Shown: positions 1-5,901 of the stretch, piece after piece
Numbering within the stretch: the stretch's first letter is position 1
How the letters are laid out: the number at the start of each line of letters is the position of its first letter
Assembly (NCBI GenBank): GCA_012520715.1
Contig: JAAYNT010000050.1
Coordinates: forward strand, 1-8,436
Origin: Acholeplasmataceae bacterium
GTDB taxonomy: Bacteria > Bacillota_I > Bacilli_A > Acholeplasmatales > Acholeplasmataceae
DNA: 8,436 nt
Direction: 5' to 3'
Made by a program: the position numbers and the translations under genes
The notes under the pieces: model-generated
What the model was told of the DNA's origin: nothing
What the model saw: only the letters and a program-made list of their open reading frames with translations
Database searches by the model: none

Positions 1-1
1 A

Positions 2-646
2 AAAGTTATTAGTGTTGGAGATATATTAATAGAAAAACATAACAACAATCATGAAGATGATATTTATTTACTAAACTTAGAAGAAGATAATAATTTATAT
101 GATCCTCATTTTTGGTTTAATGTTAAATATTGGCAAGTTATTTCAAATTATATAACTTTAGAATTAGGAAAATTATTTCCAAATGATAAGGTATATTTTG
201 ATACGCAAAATATTAAATACCAAAACGAATTAACATTAACTCATGAATATATAATAAATAAAATTAATGAATTAGAAGAAAGCGAAAGAGTACTAATTAC
301 AGCACATGATGCGTTTGCATACTTTGGTGATTGTTACGGCTTTAGTGTTGATGCCATTCAAGGCATCTCAACAGAAAGTGAAGCAAGCAGCAAAGATATT
401 GAGTCATTAATTGATTTAGTAATTAGTAAAAATGTACATGTTGTATTTATTGAATCATCTGTTCCAAGAAAAACAATTGATTCACTTATTCAATCAGCAA
501 AATCAAGAAACCACCAGTTAGTAATTGGCGGAGAACTACTATCAGACTCACTAGGTGGTCCAGATGAAGTAGGAAGTAATTATATAGACATGGTTAAATA
601 CAACATTGATACAATCGTAGATGCAATTAAGAAAGAAAGGTCATAA
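2..646 (+). CDS. troA: TroA-like metal ABC transporter substrate-binding protein (3' part, 5' end outside window)
   Basis: This is the last 214 residues of an extracytoplasmic solute-binding protein of the TroA/ZnuA/PsaA cluster, which captures Mn2+ or Zn2+ outside the membrane and hands it to the permease. Seen: DPHFWF with H36 of the fragment, AHDAFAYFGDCYGF with H102, the family motif IESSVPRK, and GGELLSDSLGGPDE with D182. From memory of the family, the H36-H102 spacing (66) and H102-D182 spacing (80) equal those of Treponema TroA His133/His199/Asp279, so the third ligand is His (TroA type) rather than the Glu of PsaA/MntC. The first ligand (NGxHxE region) and any signal or lipobox sequence lie upstream of the window. 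A short His/Asn/Asp-rich stretch (HNNNHEDD, residues 13-20) precedes the second ligand. Stop TAA at 644-646; the next gene starts 3 nt later. The family is secure; the exact metal is not. Confidence 0.93.
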   Translation, partial: KVISVGDILIEKHNNNHEDDIYLLNLEEDNNLYDPHFWFNVKYWQVISNYITLELGKLFPNDKVYFDTQNIKYQNELTLTHEYIINKINELEESERVLITAHDAFAYFGDCYGFSVDAIQGISTESEASSKDIESLIDLVISKNVHVVFIESSVPRKTIDSLIQSAKSRNHQLVIGGELLSDSLGGPDEVGSNYIDMVKYNIDTIVDAIKKERS

Positions 647-649
647 CTA

Positions 650-1399
650 ATGAAATTAGAAATTGAAAATCAACAAAATTTAATTATTGTAGAAGATATG
701 ACAATATCTTATGATATTAAACCAGTTTTATGGGATATTGACCTTCAAATTCCAAGAGGAGTTTTAATGGCAATTATCGGACCAAATGGTGCTGGTAAAT
801 CAACACTTATTAAAGGAATGTTAGATTTAGTTAAGCCAATTAGTGGTAGCACTATATTTTTTGGTCAGAGATATCACGAAGCAAGAAGTAAAATAGCTTA
901 TGTGCCACAAAAAGGTTCAGTTGATTGGGATTTCCCAACAACTGTCTTTGATGTTGTCTTAATGGGTAGATATGGTGATATTGGTTGGGTAAGACGTCCT
1001 AGAAAAGAAGATAAACAAATTGCAACAGAAGCCATTATTAAAGTAGGTATGCAAGAATTTGCTAACCGCCAAATCCAAGAATTATCAGGAGGACAACAGC
1101 AAAGAGTATTTTTAGCTAGAGCTTTAGCTCAACAAGCTGACATCTACATAATGGATGAACCATTTCAAGGTGTAGATATGAAAACAGAACAAGCTATTAT
1201 TGATATTTTAAAATCACTTAATAAAGAAGGCAAGACTGTAATAGTTGTTCATCATGATTTAAAAACTGTCGATAAATACTTCAATTACGTAACAATGTTA
1301 AACTTAGAAGTTATAGCATCAGGTCCTGTAAGTGAAGTATTTAATGAAGAAAACTTAAATAAGACATATCAAGAAAGGTCACTTAAAAAGGAAATTTAA
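650..1399 (+). CDS. troB: Metal (Mn/Zn) ABC transporter ATP-binding protein, TroB/MntB/ZnuC family
   Basis: Cytoplasmic ATPase that powers the importer formed with the flanking binding protein and permeases. The 249-aa length is normal for the family. All nucleotide-binding motifs are intact: Walker A GPNGAGKST (44-52), Q-loop Gln87 in YVPQKG, signature LSGGQQQR (145-152), Walker B IYIMDEP with catalytic Glu170, and the switch His in VVHHDL (about 202). The segment VPQKGSVDWDFPTTVFDVVLMG (split here as VPQKGSVDWDF plus PTTVFDVVLMG, 85-106) is typical of the Mn/Zn/Fe chelate subfamily rather than of exporters. The start ATG has a good Shine-Dalgarno (AGAAAGG, 634-640) with 9 nt spacing, lying inside the last codons of the preceding gene. 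The gap to the first permease is 2 nt. Family certain; metal specificity inferred from context. Confidence 0.95.
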   Translation: MKLEIENQQNLIIVEDMTISYDIKPVLWDIDLQIPRGVLMAIIGPNGAGKSTLIKGMLDLVKPISGSTIFFGQRYHEARSKIAYVPQKGSVDWDFPTTVFDVVLMGRYGDIGWVRRPRKEDKQIATEAIIKVGMQEFANRQIQELSGGQQQRVFLARALAQQADIYIMDEPFQGVDMKTEQAIIDILKSLNKEGKTVIVVHHDLKTVDKYFNYVTMLNLEVIASGPVSEVFNEENLNKTYQERSLKKEI

Positions 1400-1401
1400 A
1401 A

Positions 1402-2451
1402 ATGATTATAACATCAATATTTAATCCAACTTTAACAAGAATAGTAATTACTAGTATTATACTAGGTTTTTTAGCTGGATCTTTTGGTGTTTTTATAGTT
1501 ATTAAAAAACAAGCTTTAGTCGGAGATTCGCTTGCTCATGCAGCATTACCTGGTGTAGTACTAGCATATATGATCTTTGATACTAAAAGCTTAGAAATAT
1601 TACTCTTGGGAGCTGCTGCATCAGCAGTAGTTTCGATGATTATTTTAAATATAATAAAAAAATATTCTAAAATTAAAAGTGATGCAACTCTGGCACTAAT
1701 ACTTTCGGGAATGTTTGGACTTGGAATAGTTTTAAAACATATCTTGCAACAAAGCGGTGGTGTTGGAGCTGCGGGAGTTAGCACTTTTATATACGGAGAA
1801 ACAGCGTCAATACTACTTAAAGATATGTATATAATTATTGGAGTATTTTTATTTGTTAATTTATTAATTGCTCTATTTTGGAAAGAAATTAAACTATCTA
1901 CATTTAATCCAGAATTTTTTAATACAATTGGTTTTAATTCAAAAATAGTTGATGGACTATTTTCAATACTAATAGTTATTGTGGTAGTAAGTGGGATTCA
2001 AATGGTAGGAGTAGTATTAATTAGTGCTATTTTAATTGCACCAGCAGTAGCAGCTAGACAATGGTCACATCGTCTGTCAATCAACTTTATAGTTGCTGGA
2101 ATAATAGGAGCACTTTCTGGTTTTACTGGTGCCTTAATTGGAGATTATTTTATTTTACCAGCAGGTCCAACAATTATTTTAGTATTATCAAGTGTTGTTT
2201 TAATATCTTTATTATTTTCACCTATAAAAGGTGTAATAATAAAAGCAATTCTAGATTTTAGATATAAGAAAAATATTGATAATTATAAATATTTAATTAA
2301 TCTTTATTATGAGAAAAAATGTAATCCAACTGAAGAAAAAGTTAAAACCTTTTTAGAAGAAGGATTCATTTACCAATCAAAAAATCAAATGGTTTTAACT
2401 GATAAAGGAATTTCTAAAGTTAAATCCATTATAAAGGATAATCAAGTATGA
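1402..2451 (+). CDS. troC: Metal ABC transporter permease, ABC-3 family (TroC-like) with short C-terminal cytoplasmic tail
   Basis: Integral membrane subunit that forms half of the Mn/Zn channel. Residues 1-283 are the permease: about eight hydrophobic segments, with the conserved ABC-3 motif LVGDSLAHAALPG (39-51) after the first helix, the loop KSDATLALILSGMFGLG (92-108), and the late segments MVGVVLISAILIAPAVAAR (201-219) and LPAGPTI (252-258). Residues from about 284 to 349 are hydrophilic and end in EEGFIYQSKNQMVLTDKG, which resembles the last helix and wing of a DtxR-type winged helix; many TroC/MntC homologues carry a longer version. Shine-Dalgarno AAAAGGAAA (1386-1394) precedes ATG 1402. 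The gene ends in TGA inside an ATGA overlap with the next permease, so the two are translationally coupled. Permease call is firm; the tail assignment is an inference from pattern. Confidence 0.93.
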   Translation: MIITSIFNPTLTRIVITSIILGFLAGSFGVFIVIKKQALVGDSLAHAALPGVVLAYMIFDTKSLEILLLGAAASAVVSMIILNIIKKYSKIKSDATLALILSGMFGLGIVLKHILQQSGGVGAAGVSTFIYGETASILLKDMYIIIGVFLFVNLLIALFWKEIKLSTFNPEFFNTIGFNSKIVDGLFSILIVIVVVSGIQMVGVVLISAILIAPAVAARQWSHRLSINFIVAGIIGALSGFTGALIGDYFILPAGPTIILVLSSVVLISLLFSPIKGVIIKAILDFRYKKNIDNYKYLINLYYEKKCNPTEEKVKTFLEEGFIYQSKNQMVLTDKGISKVKSIIKDNQV

Positions 2452-3554
2452 GTTTAACACTAGGTATGATTTTAATTGCAGTAGTAACTGCGATCTCATC
2501 TTCGATTATCGGATTGTTTTTGGTACTAAGGAAGATGTCAATGTTAACTGATGCGATTTCGCATACAGTTTTATTTGGCGTTGTAGTTGGATTTTTGATT
2601 GTTGGTGATATTCAATCACCACTAGTTGTAATGTTTGCAGGACTAGCAGGACTATTAACATCTTGGTTAGTTGAAATTTTAGTAAAAAGTAAAAAAACAA
2701 GTGAAGATGCAGCAACCGGAGTTGTATTTCCTTTATTATTTTCACTTGCAATTATCATTATTAATGCCCCAGGTAGTTTTATGAAAAATGCACATATTGA
2801 TAATGATGCTGTATTTTTAGGACATATAGAACTAGCAGCAATTGATGGGTTTAGTATAGGTAGTCTATTTATACCAACTAATTTATTGTTAGTACTTGGA
2901 GTCTTAATAATTAATATTATTTTTATTACTGTATTTTTTAAAGAATTAAAAATAGTATCATTTGATCAAGCACTAGCGACAGTCTTAGGAATTAGTCCAG
3001 TAATTATTCACTATCTTTTAATGACCTTAATATCAGTTACAGCAGTAACCGCCTTTAATATGGTTGGTGCCGTCATGGTAGTATCATTAATGGTAGGACC
3101 AGGAGCGACTGCCCTATTAATTTCAAAAGACTTGAAAAAAACTATCGTTATAACAGCATTAGTAGCTACTATAAATGTGTTAATTGGTTACTTTTTAGGT
3201 GATATTTGGACAGTTCCAATGTCTGGAATGATTTCGGTTGTAACACTCGCTGTCTTTTTATTAGTACTTGCTTTTAATCCTAAAAACGGTATGATATCAA
3301 CAGTTATTAAAAGAAATAAATTAAAAACCATTTACAAAGTAATTGTAATGTTAGTACATATTGAAAACCACGAAGGCGAAGAAGATGAAAGATTAGAAAA
3401 TGCACTAGATACGATTGTTCCAATGTTAAACTGGACTCAATCAGATTTTGATAAGATATTCAATATTGCAATTAAAAATCAATATGTTTATCTTGATGAT
3501 AATATTATTAGACTAACAGAAACTGGAAAGGAATTTAAATACCAATACTTATGA
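2448..3554 (+). CDS. troD: Metal ABC transporter permease, ABC-3 family (TroD-like) with C-terminal winged-helix-like tail
   Basis: Second permease, expected to pair with the preceding one to form the membrane channel. Residues 1-285 contain the usual set of hydrophobic segments plus family motifs: KMSMLTDAISHTVLFG (29-44), SEDAATGVVFPLLFSLAI (85-102), AFNMVGAVMVVSLMVGPGATA (split as AFNMVGAVMVV and SLMVGPGATA, 202-222) and VPMSGMISV (256-264). Residues about 290-368 form a soluble tail: a helix KTIYKVIVMLVHIENHEGEEDE, an intermediate helix pair around LNWTQSDFDKIFNIA, and the wing-like end YVYLDDNIIRLTETGKEF. This layout matches an N-terminal DtxR/SirR winged helix and is more complete than the tail on the first permease. 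Its acidic/His stretch HIENHEGEEDE (304-314) could contact metal, which is speculation. Start and stop both sit in ATGA overlaps (2448-2451 and 3551-3554). It has no strong Shine-Dalgarno of its own, in keeping with coupling. Confidence 0.93.
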   Translation: MSLTLGMILIAVVTAISSSIIGLFLVLRKMSMLTDAISHTVLFGVVVGFLIVGDIQSPLVVMFAGLAGLLTSWLVEILVKSKKTSEDAATGVVFPLLFSLAIIIINAPGSFMKNAHIDNDAVFLGHIELAAIDGFSIGSLFIPTNLLLVLGVLIINIIFITVFFKELKIVSFDQALATVLGISPVIIHYLLMTLISVTAVTAFNMVGAVMVVSLMVGPGATALLISKDLKKTIVITALVATINVLIGYFLGDIWTVPMSGMISVVTLAVFLLVLAFNPKNGMISTVIKRNKLKTIYKVIVMLVHIENHEGEEDERLENALDTIVPMLNWTQSDFDKIFNIAIKNQYVYLDDNIIRLTETGKEFKYQYL

Positions 3555-4561
3555 AAGTACTTATTATAGGTGGAACCGGCCTTTTAGGCTTTGAAGCAGC
3601 TAAACTTTTAATAAAAGATAACCACGAGGTTATCTCTTTTGCACTTCCACCTAAACCAGATTATTTAGATATTCCAAATAATATGGAAATAATATATAAA
3701 AATTATTTAGAGTTAACAGATGAAGAAATATTACGATATATGAATGGGTGTAATTCATTAGTCTTTGCGGCTGGAATTGATGAAAGAGTAGAAGGTAGTC
3801 CACCAATTTACGATCTATATTACAAATATAATATAAGCCCACTTGAAAGACTATTACCGCTGGCTAAAAAAGCTAATATCAAAAGTGCGGTAATATTAGG
3901 TTCATATTTTTCATACTTTGATAAAATATGGGGCAAGTTAAATTTAACTAAACATCACCCATATATAAAATCAAGAGTTGATCAAATGAATTATGCCCTA
4001 TCTTTAGCAAGTGATGCTTTTAGTGTTTCAGTTCTTGAAATACCGTATGTATTTGGTATTCAACCAGGTAGAAAACCAGTTTATACTATTTTAGTTAATG
4101 AACTTAAAAAGATGAAAAAGCGAACATACTGGCCAAAAGGTGGCACTGCTATGGTGACAACAAGACAAGTAGGAGAAGCAATAGTTGGAGCAATTAAATT
4201 AAATAAGAGTGGAACATATCCACTTGGTTATTACAATATGACTTGGAAGGAAATGCTTACTATCTTTCATGAAGCATTAGGTGTTCCAGATAAAAAAGTA
4301 GTAACAATCCCAACCTGGATATATAAATTGTTTGCTAGATCAATTCAAAAGAGTTACAAAAAAAGAAATATTGAATCAGGACTTAATTTAGTAAAATTTG
4401 GTGATCTTACTTCCAAAAATCAATTTATTTCAAAAGATATAGCAGCTATTAAATTAGGTGTTAGTGATGATGATATTAAACCGGCAATTATCGCATCAGT
4501 TAAATTAAGTAATGAAGCACTAGAAAATAAAATAAAATTAGAAAACATGAGATATAAATAA
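3551..4561 (+). CDS. Atypical NAD(P)-binding SDR / epimerase-like protein, last gene of the tro operon
   Basis: A 336-aa protein of the extended short-chain dehydrogenase (NAD-dependent epimerase/dehydratase) superfamily, probably cytoplasmic, substrate unknown. Seen: MKVLIIGGTGLLG at the N-terminus gives the Rossmann GxxGxxG (G7, G10, G13); LVFAAG (70-75) is the usual strand-4 motif; ILGSYFSYF supplies a candidate active-site Ser118; HPYIKSRVDQ holds Tyr138. Four residues after that Tyr, where the catalytic Lys of YxxxK should be, there is Arg142. LEIPYVFGIQPGRKP matches the LRxxxVYGPG substrate-side motif, and VTTRQVGEAIVGAI the later conserved helix. The start overlaps the permease stop by 4 nt (ATGA); the nearest Shine-Dalgarno (AAAGGAA, 3526-3532) is about 18 nt away, so translation probably depends on coupling. 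Terminates in the hairpin right at its stop codon. The Arg could mean altered chemistry or a binding/regulatory role. Family call good; function unknown. Confidence 0.85.
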   Translation: MKVLIIGGTGLLGFEAAKLLIKDNHEVISFALPPKPDYLDIPNNMEIIYKNYLELTDEEILRYMNGCNSLVFAAGIDERVEGSPPIYDLYYKYNISPLERLLPLAKKANIKSAVILGSYFSYFDKIWGKLNLTKHHPYIKSRVDQMNYALSLASDAFSVSVLEIPYVFGIQPGRKPVYTILVNELKKMKKRTYWPKGGTAMVTTRQVGEAIVGAIKLNKSGTYPLGYYNMTWKEMLTIFHEALGVPDKKVVTIPTWIYKLFARSIQKSYKKRNIESGLNLVKFGDLTSKNQFISKDIAAIKLGVSDDDIKPAIIASVKLSNEALENKIKLENMRYK

Positions 4562-4591
4562 AATTACCGGCTAAATTGCCGGTAATTTTTT
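4561..4591. terminator. Bidirectional rho-independent terminator between the SDR gene and pepT
   Basis: A perfect 11-bp stem, AAATTACCGGC (4561-4571) pairing with its reverse complement (4578-4588), encloses a 6-nt loop. On the + strand it runs into T6 (4586-4591). On the - strand the stem is followed by TTTTATTTATA. The stem begins on the last base of the SDR stop codon and lies 3 nt beyond the stop of the convergent pepT gene, so it can serve both transcripts. Confidence 0.9.
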
Positions 4592-4594
4592 CTA

Positions 4595-5803
4595 TTATTT
4601 GATTTTTATAATTCTTTTTACTATTTCAACTGTTTTTTCCATTTGGTTTAGAGATGCAAACTCATATCTGCCGTGTGCATTATAATAACCTGCTCCAATA
4701 TTTGGACAAGGCAGTCCATTATAAGTTAACATTGCCCCGTCAGTTCCACCTCTAATTGGAAGAGTAACTGGCTCTAAACCTGAATCAATAATAGCTTTTT
4801 TAGCAAGATCTACAATATACATCTTGTCTTCTAAGTAAGTAGCCATATTATAATATTGATCTTTTAATTCAACTTTAAAGGCTTCATAGCTATATTTTTC
4901 ATTAAGTTTATCTTTAATAGTTTCAAATAACTCTTTTCGTTTTTTGAAGCTATCCATATCATGGTCTCTAATGATATACTCAAGTGTTGCAAGTTCAACA
5001 GAACCAGATATTGCAGTTAGATGATAAAAGCCTTCATACATTTCAGTATGTTCTGGTACTTCATCTTTTGGAAGATTGGAACTAAACTCAGTAGCTAACT
5101 TAATAGCGTTAATAAGTTGATCTTTAGCGCTTCCCGGGTGAATACTTTTACCAATTGTAGTTACTTTTGCTGATGCGGCATTGAAATTTTCCATTTCAAT
5201 TGAGCCCACTTGACCACCGTCAAGTGTGTAGGCAAAGTCTACTTTAAAGTAGTCATAGTTAAAGTGTTCAACACCTCTACCAATTTCTTCATCAGGTGTA
5301 AAACATATATAAATATCATCGTGTAATATAGTCTTGTCATTTAAAATTTCTTGTAGTAATTGCATAATAATAGCTATTCCTGATTTGTCATCGGCTCCTA
5401 GTAGTGTATTACCATCAGTAACAACTAAATCATCTCCAATTACTTCATTTAAAACTGGAAATTTAATAGGATCCATTTGATATTCTTCGTTTAAGATAAT
5501 ATTACTACCATCGTAATTTTTAATTACTCTTGGATTCACATTAGCTCCTGGAGCATCAAAAGAAGTATCAACGTGGGCAATTAAACCAATCTTATAACCT
5601 TTTTTAGTTGTGTTACTTGGAAGCTTTGCATAAACATACCCGTAATCATCCATATGAGATTCTAAGTTTAATTGTTGTAACTCATTAAGAAGTATTCTTG
5701 ATAAGTCTTTTTGTTTTTCAGTTGATGGAAAAGTATTAGAATTTGGATCTGATTGGGTATCTATTACTACATACCTTAAAAATTTATTTAATAGTGTTGA
5801 CAT
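4595..5803 (-). CDS. pepT: Peptidase T (tripeptide aminopeptidase), M20B family
   Basis: Cytoplasmic two-zinc aminopeptidase that removes the N-terminal residue from tripeptides, feeding peptide-derived amino acids into metabolism. The 402-aa length is close to E. coli PepT. The M20 metal and catalytic residues are all visible: His77 and Asp79 in AHVDTSFDAPG, the bridging Asp in LLGADDKSGIA (138/139), general base Glu172 and ligand Glu173 in FTPDEEIGRG, Asp195 in YTLDGG, and His377 in YYNAHGRYEF. The PepT-specific stretches MENFNAAS, YEGFYHL, YIIRDHD and LPIRGGTDGA are present. It is transcribed leftward, convergent to the tro operon and divergent from the exporter genes. ATG 5803-5801 is supported by a very strong Shine-Dalgarno (AAAGGGGTGA, 5820-5811); a nearby ATG at 5811-5809 is out of frame. 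No sign of decay. Confidence 0.97.
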   Translation of the reverse strand: MSTLLNKFLRYVVIDTQSDPNSNTFPSTEKQKDLSRILLNELQQLNLESHMDDYGYVYAKLPSNTTKKGYKIGLIAHVDTSFDAPGANVNPRVIKNYDGSNIILNEEYQMDPIKFPVLNEVIGDDLVVTDGNTLLGADDKSGIAIIMQLLQEILNDKTILHDDIYICFTPDEEIGRGVEHFNYDYFKVDFAYTLDGGQVGSIEMENFNAASAKVTTIGKSIHPGSAKDQLINAIKLATEFSSNLPKDEVPEHTEMYEGFYHLTAISGSVELATLEYIIRDHDMDSFKKRKELFETIKDKLNEKYSYEAFKVELKDQYYNMATYLEDKMYIVDLAKKAIIDSGLEPVTLPIRGGTDGAMLTYNGLPCPNIGAGYYNAHGRYEFASLNQMEKTVEIVKRIIKIK

Positions 5804-5810
5804 ATATTCA

Positions 5811-5820
5811 TCACCCCTTT
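5811..5820 (-). promoter_or_regulatory. Strong ribosome binding site of pepT
   Basis: On the - strand AAAGGGGTGA closely matches the anti-Shine-Dalgarno complement, with the GGGG run 10 nt before ATG 5803. It fixes the pepT start and is much stronger than the other sites in the window. If the predicted promoter is right, the transcript would begin almost at the first base of this site, giving a leader of only about 17 nt. Confidence 0.8.
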
Positions 5821-5835
5821 GTTATAATTATAACA
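5820..5835. promoter_or_regulatory. Palindromic divergent promoter core (extended -10 on both strands)
   Basis: TGTTATAATTATAACA is a perfect 16-bp palindrome, so each strand carries TGTTATAAT, a full consensus extended -10 element (TGnTATAAT). The + strand -10 is 5823-5828 and the - strand -10 is 5832-5827. Predicted start sites are near 5835 rightward (exporter) and near 5820 leftward (pepT). A consensus TTGACA lies at 5797-5802 on the + strand, but the 20-nt spacing is too long for a normal -35; no good -35 is seen on the - strand, which extended -10 promoters tolerate. Promoter activity is inferred from sequence only. Confidence 0.6.
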
Positions 5836-5844
5836 TTTATATAT

Positions 5845-5873
5845 CTTAATTAAGGAATAATACAGTGTATTAT
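5845..5873. promoter_or_regulatory. Operator-like inverted repeats upstream of the ABC exporter
   Basis: ATAATACAGTGTATTAT (5857-5873) is a perfect inverted repeat of 8-bp arms around one central base, the usual shape of a dimeric repressor site. Just upstream, CTTAATTAAG (5845-5854) is a perfect 10-bp palindrome. Both lie between the predicted divergent promoter and the exporter start; the right arm also contains TATTAT (5868-5873), a possible alternative -10. No regulator gene is in the window, so the binding protein is unknown. The core TACA-N-TGTA is shared by several repressor families and does not identify one. In RNA it could form a weak 7-bp AU-rich hairpin. Confidence 0.5.
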
Positions 5874-5887
5874 GATAAAATATAATG

Positions 5888-5893
5888 AAAGGA
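5888..5893 (+). promoter_or_regulatory. Ribosome binding site that selects the exporter start
   Basis: AAAGGA lies 8 nt before ATG 5902. Longer in-frame starts at 5872, 5893 and 5896 are possible, but 5872 falls inside the operator-like repeat and has only a distant AAGGAA, and 5893/5896 overlap or abut this site. The 5902 start is therefore preferred. Confidence 0.65.
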
Positions 5894-5901
5894 TGATGGA
5901 T

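Noticed and set aside
350..367. Inverted repeat GATGCC...GGCATC in the troA-like gene.
   Set aside because: Arms of only 6 bp within conserved coding sequence; expected by chance.
633..1381. The 11-mer AAGAAAGGTCA occurs at the 3' end of both the troA-like gene (633-643) and the troB-like gene (1371-1381).
   Set aside because: It is a short AT-rich word built around a Shine-Dalgarno-like AAAGG; two copies can arise by chance, and no longer duplication surrounds them.
1536..2751. Short open frames on both strands inside the permease genes (for example 1536-1784 on -, 2061-2261 on +, 2506-2751 on -).
   Set aside because: They overlap well-supported permease genes, have compositions typical of frame shadows, and show no recognisable domain.
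3616..3635. Inverted repeat AGATAACC-ACGA-GGTTATCT followed by CTTTTG, looking like an attenuator early in the SDR gene.
   Set aside because: An 8-bp stem with a small loop is expected about once in a window of this size and composition, the T-run is only four bases after a C, and it lies inside conserved coding sequence.
5797..5828. Consensus -35 TTGACA (5797-5802) with TATAAT (5823-5828) as a standard + strand promoter.
   Set aside because: The 20-nt spacing is outside the usual 16-18 nt range, and TTGACA lies in the pepT start codon region, so it is probably incidental; the extended -10 is the better evidence.
5820..5835. Possible PerR/Fur-type box, since TTATAATTATAA resembles TTATAATNATTATAA.
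   Set aside because: The half-sites are closer together than in the 7-1-7 box, and the symmetry is fully explained by two overlapping extended -10 elements.
5881..5886. TATAAT at 5881-5886 as the exporter -10.
   Set aside because: Transcription would start near 5893, after the Shine-Dalgarno, and there is no -35 at the right distance.
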